Source of the DNA: Salvelinus alpinus
Taxonomy: Eukaryota > Chordata > Actinopteri > Salmoniformes > Salmonidae
Direction of reading: 5' to 3'
DNA: 64,000 nt
Assembly (NCBI RefSeq): GCF_045679555.1
Contig: NC_092099.1
Span: forward strand, 10,462,076 to 10,526,075
The position numbers and the translations under genes were made by a program. Below the pieces are notes generated by a model, which worked only from the letters and a program-made list of their open reading frames with translations, was not told the DNA's origin and did no database searches. This document shows positions 33,055 through 42,911 of the stretch, one piece after another; within the stretch, counting starts at the first letter, position 1; each line of letters opens with the position of its first letter.

Positions 33055-35555
33055 CAGTTGAAGTCTGATGTTTACATACACCTTAGCCAAATACATTTAA
33101 ACTCAGTTTTTAACAATTCCTGACATTTAATACTAGTAAAAATTCCCTGTCTTAGGTAGGTTAGGATCACCACTTTATTTTAAGAATGTGAAATGTTAGA
33201 ATAATAGTAGAGAGAATGATTTATTTCAGCTTTTATTTCTTTCATCACGTTCCCAGTGGGTTTACATACACTCAATTAGTATTTGGTAGCATTGCCTTTA
33301 AATTGGTTAACCTCTAATTCCTCCCAAACCCGGATCCGGGAGCACCCCCCACAGTAAAAAAGCTGACTAGCATAGCCTAGCATAGCGTCACAAGTAAATA
33401 CTAGCATCTAAATATCATTAAATCACAAGTCCAAGACACCAGATGAAAGATACAGATCTTGTGAATCCAGCCATCATTTCTGATTTTTAAAATGTTCTAC
33501 AGGGAAGACACAATATGTAAATCTATTAGCTAACCACGTTAGCAAAAGACACCACTTTTTTTACTCCACCAGTTTTTTACTCCATCAGTAGCTATCACTA
33601 ATTCGACTAAATAAAGATATATATAGCCACTAACCAAGAAACAACTTCATAATATGACAGTCTGATAACATATTTATGGTATAGCATATGTTTTTTTAGA
33701 AAAATGTGCATATTTCAGGTATAAATCACAGTTCTACATTGCAGCTGCAATCTGAAATAGCGTTGGAAGCAGCCGGAATAATTACAGAGACCGACGTCAA
33801 TTACCAAAATACTCATCCTAAAACATTTCTGAAAAATACACAGCATACAGCAAATGAAAGACCAACATCTTGTGAATCCAGCCAATATTTCAGATTTTTC
33901 AAGTGTTTTACAGCGAAAACACAATATAGCATTATATTAGCTTACCACCATAGCCAGAAACACAAGCAATTTACCAGCAGCACAGGTTAGCGATCGTAAC
34001 AATACAGCAAAAGATATATAATTTTTTACTAACCTTGATATACTTCATCAGATGACAGTCCTGTAACATCATATTACACAATGCATATAGGTTTTGTTCG
34101 AAAATGTGCATATTTAGCAGTACAAATCGTTGTTATTCAATGTGATCAGTGGCAACAGGTCATGCATTCTGGCCGGCGCCATCTTGGAAAGGCACCTAAG
34201 TTTACGATTATTTATCGATTAGATTGACAAAAAAAATACAGGTTGGACAGCTAATGAAAGATGCATTAGTTATTAATGCAACCGCTGAGTTAGACTTTTA
34301 AAATTAACGTTACTAGACATACAGTGTGCGTTACAGCCAGACTAGTGCCGCAATAATGGCCGACAAATGCGTTTACATTTTTCCACATAAATACGGAATA
34401 AAATCATAAATAGCTCTTACTTTTGGACGAGCTTGCATCAGAATCTTGGGCAAGGTGTCCTTTGTCCAAAAGAATCGTTGCTTTGTTGTAAAACGTCCTC
34501 TTCAACTTCGGAACTAGCAGCTAACAATAGCTACGTGGCACACACATGTCCAAATCCTCAAAGCGCAATACTACGAAAATTCCGAAAATAGCAATATACT
34601 CGCATAAACTGATATAAATCGGTTTAAAATAACTTCGTTATGATGTTTCTAACACCTATATCGAATTAAATCACAGACGGATATATCTTAGGCCGATAAC
34701 GAGAGCTTTTGAGCATGCCATTCTGATGTCCTCTCTTGCGTCTTGACGAGCGTCCAAAAGAACGGACCTGTCACTCCATGGCCTTTTATAAAGTTTGAGA
34801 AACACGTAGAGACTCCATTCCACTTCTCATTGGTTACTGACATCCAGGGGAAGGCGGGTGCAGTTCATTTCGACCCATAGGGCACATACAGAGCTTTAAA
34901 CTGATCTGAGAACAGAGCCTAGTTTTCAGACCTTCGCATGTCCTGTCATGATTTTCGCTGTAGAAAGAGTTCTGGTTCACCCACAGACATAATTCAAACG
35001 GTTTTAGAAACTAGAGATTGTTTTCTATCCAATAGTAATAATAATATGCATATTGTACGAGCAAGAATTGAGTACGAGGCAGTTTAATTTGGGAACGCAA
35101 AATGTCGAAGTTGAAACAGCACCCCCTGTATTCTCAAGAGGTTTTAACTTGGGTCAAAAGTTTCGGGTGGCCTTCCTCAAGCTTCCCACAATAAGTTGAC
35201 TGAATTTTGGCCCATTCCTCCTGACAGAGCTGGTGTAAATGAGTCAGGTTTGTAGGCCTCCTTGCTCGCACACGCTTTTCAGTTCTGCCCACAAATTTTC
35301 TATAGGATTGAGATCAGGGCTTTGTGATGGCCAATCCAATACCTTGACTTTGTTGTCTTTAAGTCATTTTGCCACAACTTTGGAAGTATGCTTGGGGTTA
35401 TTGTCCATTTGGAATACCCAATTGCAACCAAGCTTTAACTTCCTGACTGATGTCTTGAGATGTTTCTTCAATATATCCACATAATTTCCCCCCCTCATGA
35501 TGCCATCTATTTTGTGAAGTGCACGTGAACAACTAGTTTTAATGACTCCAACTTA
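33055..35555. mobile_element. Sleeping Beauty-type Tc1 remnant (block B), split by MITE
   Basis: Same as 9470-10598 but without the solo LTR. Instead it is interrupted at TTAA by the 1.8-kb MITE (33311-35143). After the MITE it resumes with AACTTGGGTCAAAAGTTTCGG and ends at AACTTATG. Decayed transposase lies on the minus strand; there is no intact frame. Confidence 0.85.
33311..35143. mobile_element. piggyBac-type MITE with internal repeats
   Basis: 1833 bp between TTAA duplications (33307-33310 and 35144-35147), starting CCTCTAATTCC and ending CTCAAGAGGTT, so the ends are roughly inverted. TTAA duplication is the hallmark of piggyBac-superfamily insertion. Inside, a segment with CTTGTGAATCCAGCCA...TTTTACAG (about 33457 and 33864) and one with GATGACAGTC...AAAATGTGCATATTT (about 33655 and 34052) each occur twice, a tandem duplication of roughly 400 bp. 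There is no transposase. The same insertion is partly visible at 63618-64000. Confidence 0.8.
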
Positions 35556-35932
35556 TGTTAAGCGGAGCGACACAGGGGAACCCAGGAGCAGACTCAGATG
35601 AGGAAACAGAGATGAATGAAACAAAATATTTATTGTCACACGGAGATATGGAGTGCAGATCCGGGGAAGCTCGGATGAGTTGCAAAAAAACAGATGTGGA
35701 GACAGGTTGGAGTTGGCTGAGTAGAACAGGGTAAACAGGTCCTGAGGGGAATCCAAGGTAGTGGTGGTGAGTAAAATCCAGAGCAAGGTAGTTGGGTGGT
35801 GAGATGTGGAACAGGAGACAGGAGCCAGAGACAGAGCGGTAACTGCAATGAGAGGATAAATGGTGTCAGGCAGGGAAACAGGCACAGCAGAGTAACAGGA
35901 TCTTGAATAACCATAAATGGCTAGACTATATA
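35556..35932 (-). mobile_element. LTR remnant of second family (block B)
   Basis: Second copy of 10599-10975. It starts TGTTAAGCGGAGCGACAC at the truncated Tc1 end, with AATAAA on the minus strand. Confidence 0.55.
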
Positions 35933-36373
35933 TAGAATACATATATGGCAGCTCTGCTTCTAGCTCCTAAGCAACTTTGCAGTATTTGCAGTGTGTTATT
36001 CCTTACATTATTAGGTCATAATTTTTTGTGTGTTATTACATACAGCCGGAAATAACTTTTGGATGTCAGAGTGGCGGTAACTCAACAGCATTACGACCAG
36101 GAATTTTATTTATTCCCGAGGCTGCTCCAAAACACAGCTGGCGGGGAAGAGGTATTCGGAGTGGACTTCTAGTCCGAGTCAGGAGGCGTGCACACCATCC
36201 ACCGCTTCCAAGTATATTATTTGCAAATGTTCAGTGTCTGGATAATAAAGTAGACGAGCTCAGGGCGAGGATCTCCTTCTAGAGAGACATCAGGGATTGT
36301 AACATACTCTGTTTCACGGAAACATGGCTCTCTCGGGATATACTGTCCCCGTCCATACAGCCAGCTGGGTTCT
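35933..36373 (+). mobile_element. LINE 5' portion (block B)
   Basis: Copy of 10976-11415, with NVQCLDNKVDELRARISF, the same in-frame TAG at 36280, then RDIRDCNILCFTETWL. The shared stop shows that the decay predates the block duplication. Confidence 0.75.
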
Positions 36374-38644
36374 CACTACCAGGGTTGGGAAGGTTACTTT
36401 CTAAATGTATTCCGTTAGTTACTAGTTACCTGCCCAAATTTCCAATCTTAACCTGCCATAAGCTACTTTTGTGTCAGCAAGTCTCCCCAGTGAAAAATGT
36501 CCATATCCACCACTCCATCTCTCATGTACAGACCTTTCAAGTAGCTGCACTTAACACCTCACTGATACTGATTGTGTAAGCTACAAACCCAAATTGTCTA
36601 AGGAAATGTAGCTAACAGTAATAACATTGCAGACATATTCAGAAATCTACGCTGATGGAATCATTGTTATGCATATCTACTGGCCATAATTTCTGCTTGA
36701 GGTCCTGCCCCTCCCCCACTGCAAAGTGCACAAAAGTACCAAACTATCAAACGTTTCATAGGTCAACACAGTCCCCCCCCGTCCTTTGTATATTATTTAT
36801 ATATACGTGTGTTCCCACATGTACTTCCTGTATTGATTTGTTGTTAATAAAAAATATAAATAAAATAATAAAAGATACAGTTCCCCCCTCCCCCATGTTT
36901 CAGCATAAATCTCTGCCCAAGGTTGCCATGTACACTATTTTGTGGTTTATTTATGTACTTTGAAAACTTTGCCGCAGGTGAAAGGTTTTGGTCGCTAGGT
37001 GGGAGTTGTTATACTACTTCTATTTTGCAACGTTACCAACATGGCATTTAAAAAAATTCATTCATTTCCATGTATTCTGCTAAAATTGTGCTAGTGAAGG
37101 TGGGTTTTGAAGGCTGGTTTTGAGCAGACTCCTAGAAATTTGAAATTGACCTAGCAAGCCTGTCCCTGCCTGAGCGTGATCACCACTGAAGTTGCCGTGC
37201 AGCACGTTTTTAAGGAAGAGGAGGATCGTTGCAGATGTTTGCATTCATGCAAGAAGGTAAGCTATTAACTAAACTGTTAACCAATATTTTTGCTAAAATT
37301 GTATTTGGTGTATTGACAAGCAATGCATGTTCCCGTTGTCTTTATTTTTAATGAATTAATGTCAGTCATGTATGTCTTTCGGTGGAATCCAACATGCATT
37401 GACGATGTCTGAAAGCCGCATTGTGTCAGATATACTGCGTCATGACAGATTGAAATTGGTAGGTTTATCCAAACAATTCATTAATGTGCAATTGTTACTT
37501 TGCATGTTTCTACCTTAATAGTTATTTGCGGCTTGCTAACGGTTAGTGTGCTAGCTAACGGTTAGCATGCTAGTTTAAAAAAAATAAAAAAAAAATATGC
37601 TAGCTATGGTGGCAAGCTAGCTAATAAGTTTAGCATAATTGGTAAACGTGTCTTTGATTCAGAATACATGATTGTGGTTAACACAATGTTACATGCATTT
37701 GAAAATAATATTGCTATAGTAACAAGCTAACGTAAACTCACCCCATTCCGTACAAATGTGCGCAACCGCAACATTCAAACGAGGCTACAAAGAAAACTAA
37801 TGGGACTGTAGCGACTGTGTTGACTTCAAAATCGGGAGTGTGAACTAGGTTTCTATTCAAGCCTTGATCGACATGGTAATGGCTCTATAGTATTGGAGAA
37901 AAGTAGAAAAAAACGGACCCTCCGTTACATCGTGACGTGTCATGTCGTAACGTACAGCACGCATAAAGCAACTATTTCTGTCTTACAATCTCTCTTCACC
38001 AGGTGTAGCACTTCTCTCATCGTTTAAAAACAAGAAATGGACAGTGACGGGGGTAAAGGGGGGCTACCTAGTCATTTTTTGCGTCATCATTGCATACGAT
38101 CATCATTCTCAAAGCCGCTGTTTACGTCTAAGATCACTTTAGCACCGCCCTAAAAACCTGATTCAAATTCGACACAAACCTTCAAATAGGCATGTAATGA
38201 CACATTATATAAACTCTTTATAGTGTTTTATTTAAATTTTAGAGGCGATAAGGTGATAGGTTGGACAGATCGAGTGAAAAAAAGCAATTTTCCCACACAA
38301 CATCTCTCCTTCTCACTATCACGCATTAGTTTCGCTTCCCCACCCGCCATTTTTAAAAAGACCCGACGGGGCTCATTGCCTGCTTGAATTATGCAGAAAC
38401 GGGCAGCGTTTAGGTCATGTAATTGATTCTGTTGGAAAGGGGAGAAATTGTGCTTTACAATGGTATTGACATTACAGTTGATCTGGAACTATTACGTTTT
38501 TTTTTTTTTAAATAAGGGCAATTGTACGGACCAAGGCGATGTACGAGTTTACGTGAGTTTACGTTAGCAAGAAAAGCCAGTTCCTTTTCATCTGTTTTGT
38601 CAAGTCATAAGCCTGCATGTGTGTTAAAATATTTAAATCCCCTT
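36374..38644. repeat. Non-coding composite repeat (block B)
   Basis: Copy of 11416 to about 13665 in the same order, with small indels (for example extra CGGACCCTCCGTTACATCGTG near 37913 and a poly-T tract at 38496). No gene. It ends at the target duplication of the LTR element. Confidence 0.7.
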
Positions 38645-39010
38645 TGTAAGGAGGACCAAATCGCAGCGTGGTACGTTTCCATATTTATTGGAACACTTAT
38701 TAAACACGAACAAAACAATAAACAGAAATGAAACCAACGACGCTACAGACCTGAACATGTGAACCTAGTGAAAACAAAGAACGCAATGAACAGGGAGAAT
38801 CACCCACAAACAAACAGTGAACACAGCCTACCTAAATATGGTTCCCAATCAGAGACAACGTAAAACACCTGCCTCTGATTGAGAACCATATCAGGCCAAT
38901 CAGACACACCTAAACCAATGAGACACAAAACATAGAATATACCCACCCAGCTCACATCCTGACCAACTAAACAAAGACTAAACAAAGGAAATAAGTTCAG
39001 TAACGTGACA
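38645..39010 (-). repeat. 3' LTR (sense minus)
   Basis: 366 bp, TGTAAGGAGGACC to AACGTGACA on the + strand. It lacks about 32 bp near the end (CGCTCGTCGTAATCC...) that the other LTR has. It contains the CAATCAGAGACAA and CCTCTGATTGAG pair typical of the family. Confidence 0.85.
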
Positions 39011-39155
39011 GTACCCCCCCCAAGGTGTGGACTCCGGCCGCAAAACCTGAACCTATAGGGGAGGGTCTGGGTGGGCATCTGTCCACGGTGGCGGCTCTGG
39101 CGCTGGACGTGGCCCCCACCCCACCATAGTTAATCCCCGTTTCCGTGGCCTCCTC

Positions 39156-40100
39156 CTATTGACGACCCACCAACATAACCCCACTGTACTGATGGGCGCC
39201 TCTGGACAGAGGGGCAGCTCCGGACGGAGGGGCAGCTCCGAACTGAGGGGCAATACCGGCATCGCCGGCGTGACAGGCAGCTCCTGGCTGACTGAAGACT
39301 CTGGCAGGTCCTGGCTGACTGACGGCTCTGGCAGGTCCTGGCTGAATGACGGCTCTGGCAGGTCCTGGCTGACTGACGGCTCTGGCAGGTCCTGGCTGCC
39401 TGACGGGCAGCTCAGATGGCGCTGGGCAGACGGGCAGCGCAGGCGGCGCTGGGCAGACGGGTAGCTCAGTCGGAGCTGGGCAGACGGATAGGGCAGACGG
39501 CGCTGGGCAGACGGCAGACTCTGGCCGGCTGAGGCACACAGTAGGCCTGGTGCGTGGTGCCGGAACTGGTGGTACCGGGCTGGAGACACGCACCACGGGG
39601 CGAGTGCGTGGAGGAGGAACAGGGCTCTGGAGACGCGCAGGAAGCCTGGTGCGTGGTGTTGGCACTGGTGGTACTGGGCTGGGGCGAGGAGGTGGCGCCG
39701 GATATACCGGACCGTGAAGGCGTACAGGAGCTCTTAAGCACTGAGCCTGCCCCACCTTACCTGGTTTAATGCTCCCCGTAGCCAGGCCAGTGTGGCGAGG
39801 TGGAATAGCCCGCACTGGGCTGTGCTGGCGAACCGGGGACACCATGCGTAAGGCTGGTGCCATGTACACCGGCCCGAGGAGACGTACTGGAGACCAGATA
39901 CGTTGAGCCGGCTTCATGGCACCTGGCTTGATGCCCACTCTAGCCCGGCCGATACGTGGAGCTGGAATGTACCGCACCGGGCTAAGCACACGTACAGGAG
40001 ACACCGTGCGCTTTTCCGCATAACACGGGGTCTGCCCGTACTCTCGCTCTCCACGGTAAGCTCGAGGAGTTGGCGCAGGTCTCCTACCTGACTTCGCCAC
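39156..40100 (-). CDS. Proline/arginine-rich protein of LTR element (ORF2)
   Basis: A 314-codon open frame inside the LTR element. The protein is dominated by PVR/PAP/PTPRTR repeats (VSPVRVLSPVRYIPAPR, SPVPPVPAPRTRP) and ends with at least four tandem copies of a 9-residue unit S-Q-P-G-P-A-R-A-V (27-bp DNA repeats at 39285-39392). No enzymatic domain is visible. Composition is low-complexity and basic, loosely like a nucleic-acid-binding or Gag-like tail, but no homology is claimed. It begins eight codons past an 11-C run (40116-40126) that separates it, in another frame, from ORF1; the two may once have been one frame. Confidence 0.5.
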   Translation of the reverse strand: MAKSGRRPAPTPRAYRGEREYGQTPCYAEKRTVSPVRVLSPVRYIPAPRIGRARVGIKPGAMKPAQRIWSPVRLLGPVYMAPALRMVSPVRQHSPVRAIPPRHTGLATGSIKPGKVGQAQCLRAPVRLHGPVYPAPPPRPSPVPPVPTPRTRLPARLQSPVPPPRTRPVVRVSSPVPPVPAPRTRPTVCLSRPESAVCPAPSALSVCPAPTELPVCPAPPALPVCPAPSELPVRQPGPARAVSQPGPARAVIQPGPARAVSQPGPARVFSQPGAACHAGDAGIAPQFGAAPPSGAAPLSRGAHQYSGVMLVGRQ

Positions 40101-40108
40101 ACTCCCCT

Positions 40109-40438
40109 TTAGCCACCCCCCCCCCCAAGAAATTTTTGGGGCTGCTTCTCAGGCTTCCGTGCTAGCCGCGTACCTTGATAACGTCTCCGTTCCTCCATTC
40201 TCCTGTATCCCTCCTCGCACTGTTCCATTGAATCCCAGGCGGGCTCCGGCACTCTCTCTGGATCGATCGACCAGTGCTCTATTTCCTCCCAGGTTGAATA
40301 GCCCTGCGGTCGCTGCTGCTGCCTTTTACCACGCTGCTTGGTCCGGTTTTGGTGGGTGATTCTGTAACGCTCGTCGTAATCCTCCTCGTCTGAGGAGGAG
40401 CAAGGATCGGACCAAAGCGCAGCGTGGTTTGAATACAT
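40109..40438 (-). CDS. Acidic-to-charged N-terminal ORF1 starting in the LTR
   Basis: 109 codons starting inside the 5' LTR (sense minus) and crossing into the interior. The protein begins MYSNHAALWSDPCSSSDEED, continues with charged, Gln/Arg-rich segments (EEIEHWSIDPERVPEPAWD and EQCEEGYRRMEERRR) and ends in poly-Gly encoded by the 11-C run. The Trp/charged helical part recalls small Gag-like or DNA-binding domains only in a general way. The frame changes at the homopolymer before ORF2. Confidence 0.5.
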   Translation of the reverse strand: MYSNHAALWSDPCSSSDEEDYDERYRITHQNRTKQRGKRQQQRPQGYSTWEEIEHWSIDPERVPEPAWDSMEQCEEGYRRMEERRRYQGTRLARKPEKQPQKFLGGGGG

Positions 40439-40760
40439 ACTTTAATTATTTAAACGAAGACGAAAAACACTTGACAAAATACAAAACAATAAACGACGTG
40501 AACAAACGAATGAAAACAGTACCGTGTGGCGAACAAACACAGACACGGCAACAATCACCCACAAACAAACAGTGAAAACAGGCAACCTTAATATGGTTCC
40601 CAATCAGAGACAATGACAAACACCTGCCTCTGATTAAGAACCATATTAGGCCAAACAATAAACCCAACATAGAAACACATAACATAGAATGCCCACCCAG
40701 CTCACGTCCTGACCAACTAAACAAAGACTGAACAAAGGAAATAAGGTCAGGAACGTGACA
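40363..40760 (-). repeat. 5' LTR (sense minus)
   Basis: 398 bp, TGTAACGCTCGTCG to GGAACGTGACA on the + strand. It contains the hallmark ACCAAAGCGCAGCGTGG, preceded by CCTCCTCGTCTGAGGAGGAG (palindromic), and ATTAAA on the sense strand. Confidence 0.85.
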
Positions 40761-40854
40761 CCCTTAATGTATTTAAGTTGCGCCCATTTTCTTATAGCCC
40801 TTTCTTACCCAAATACCGTTTTTTACATTGAAATAATTCAGATGAATTATACAA

Positions 40855-41812
40855 ACATCTCCAATCCAAAATTAAATCTAGAATTGGCTTCCTATTTCGC
40901 AACAAAGAATCCTTCGGTCGTGCTGCCAAACATACCCTCCTAAAACTGACCATCCTACCGATCCTCGACTTCGGCGATGTCATTTACAAAATAGCCTCAA
41001 ATACCCTACTCAATAAATTGGATGCAGTCTATCACAGTGTCATCCGTTTTGTCACCAAAGCCCCATATACTACCCACCACTGCGACCTGTACGCTCTCGT
41101 TGGCTGGCCCTCGCTTCATACTCGTCGCCAAACCCACTGGCTCCAGGTCATCTACAAGACCCTGCTAGGTAAAGTCCCCCCTTATCTCAGCTCACTGGTC
41201 ACCATAGCAGCACCCACCTGTAGCACGCGCTCCAGCAGGTATATCTCTCTGGTCACCCCCAAAACCAATTCCTCCTTTGGCCGCCTCTCCTTCCAGTTCT
41301 CTGCTGCCAATGACTGGAACGAACTTCAAAAATCTCTGAAACTGGAAACACTTATCTCCCTCACTAGCTTTAAGCACCAGCTGTCAGAGCAGCTCACAGA
41401 TTACTGCATCTGTACATAACCCATCTATAATTTAGCCCAAACAACTACCTCTTCCCCTACTGTATTTATTTATTTGGCCCCTTTGCACCCCATTATTTCT
41501 ATTTCTACTTTGCACGTTCTTCCACTGCAAATCTACCATTCCAGTGTTTTACTTGCTATATTGTATTTACTTCGCCACAATGGCCTTTTTTTGCCTTTAC
41601 CTCCCTTATCTCACCTCATTTGCTCACATTGTATATAGACTTATTTTTCTACTGTATTATTGACTGTATGTTTGTTTTACTCCATGTGTAACTCTGTGTT
41701 GTTATATGTGTTGAACTGCTTTGCTTTATCTTGGCCAGGTCGCAATTGTAAATGAGAACTTGTTCTCAACTTGCCTACCTGGTTAAATAAAGGTTAAATA
41801 AAAATATATATA
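40855..41812 (+). mobile_element. L2-like LINE 3' end with tail (block B)
   Basis: The frame 41018-41419 ends the polyprotein: NKLDAVYHSVIRFVTKAPYT, VGWPSLHTRRQTHWLQVIYK, RLSFQFSAANDWNELQKSLK, then a stop after DYCICT. A 3' UTR follows, ending CTTGCCTACCTGGTTAAATAAAGGTTAAATAAAAATA, the typical LINE tail in salmonids. The endonuclease and catalytic RT core are not present here. Confidence 0.85.
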
Positions 41813-41873
41813 TATTGGCAGATTCTTTAACCAAATCCCTATTTCTTACACACTTTTTTTAAGATCGAAAACA

Positions 41874-42808
41874 AAATGGAAGATAAGAGTCCAGGAACCT
41901 ACAAAGTAACCAATGCGGTATGTTTTAAGGCGTAGCCTAGTATTTTCTGCTTCGCCTAGTATTTAGAGTATGCTTGCCTAGTGTCACGATCGTCGTAACA
42001 ATGAAGAGAGGAGGACCAAGGCGCAGCGTGATAACAGTACATCTTCTTTATTTACCCGAAGACGAAGACGAAACGAACACTGACAAACTATACAAAAACA
42101 ACAAACGACCGTGAAGCTATAAAACAAAAGTGCAGACACAAGCAACTAACGTAAAGACATAGACAATCACCCACAACCTACCTAATGACTATGGCTGCCT
42201 AAATATGGCTCCCAATCAGAGACAACGATAGACAGCTGTCTCTAATTGAGAACCAATCCAGGCAACCATAGACATACAAACACCTAGACTGAACACTGCC
42301 CCATAAACATACAGAAAACCCTAGACAATACAAAACACATACATCCCCCATGTCACACCCTGACCTAACTAAAATAATAAAGAAAACAAAGATAACTAAG
42401 GCCAGGGTGTGACACCTTGCTTTAGCCAAACCACTCATACTGATTCTCTTTTAGTCCATCCATAAAAGCAGATTCAGCTTTAGTTGCATCCAGAAACTTA
42501 CATAATGTGCTTATGTTATGCTTATACTTGCTTTTTTTAAACCTTGAAAGTAGTTTTAAAAAAACTGATATTGTAATAGATGTTTGTTGGACCTCTATTA
42601 GTCAATGATAACAGTCATTGGTGTCCCCCAGCCCATCCCCTGTTGTGTGCCGAGCAATCTTGTCATTCTATTAAGTCTCAAACATTTATTTTTGTCTTCC
42701 TTTACAAAGGCACTGCAGAGGCTAAGAAGGCGCATGGAAACTCTATAGAAGCATCATTCAACTTTTGAGGCCAGATTTGAAAAGGAAATGATAAATCCCG
42801 AAGCTCAG
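41874..42808 (+). other. Possible 5' exons of the recombinase-like gene
   Basis: ATGGAAGATAAGAGTCCAGG (41877 onward) is followed by a GTATGT donor at about 41919, and an AG-preceded segment 42710-42808 ends before GTTTGT. The second segment has in-frame stops, so it would be 5' UTR. A solo LTR lies between them. These are splice-motif readings only. Confidence 0.3.
41982..42414 (-). mobile_element. Solo LTR, 'accaaggcgcagcgtg' family
   Basis: 433 bp, TGTCACGATCGTCG to GGGTGTGACA. Flanks CCTAG and CCTTG differ at one base, so this is a likely but imperfect 5-bp target duplication. AATAAA is on the minus strand near 42050. Confidence 0.85.
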
Positions 42809-42911
42809 GTTTGTCAGTTGTTTAGAATGAGGATACTGTGGATGGTTGAATCGTTATCATATCCTATTGCCTAATTTGCACATGACTAATATCATTTTAT
42901 TGTATCCTTAG

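Larger units (their letters stand above)
38645..40760 (-). mobile_element. Complete non-autonomous LTR retrotransposon with own ORFs
   Basis: Direct repeats 38645-39010 and 40363-40760 (TGTAA...GTGACA on the + strand) flank 1.35 kb. The 5-bp target duplication CCCTT is perfect (38640-38644 and 40761-40765), and block A preserves an unoccupied version near 13665. The sense strand is minus: a run of eight G (39014-39021) lies just before the 3' LTR, in the position of a polypurine tract, and the right LTR carries ATTAAA in sense. The interior encodes no gag, protease, RT or integrase. Instead it encodes proline/arginine-rich frames. I could not identify a tRNA primer site next to the 5' LTR (40345-40362). 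Confidence 0.85.

Noticed and set aside
33311-35143. CRISPR-like array from repeated segments
   Set aside because: Repeats are long, few and diverged, and the DNA is vertebrate; no direct-repeat/spacer structure exists.
39053-39770. Additional overlapping frames on both strands of the LTR element interior (for example 39159-39464 + and 39466-39741 -)
   Set aside because: Repetitive GC-rich DNA opens several frames; only the minus frames consistent with LTR orientation and starting in the LTR are retained.
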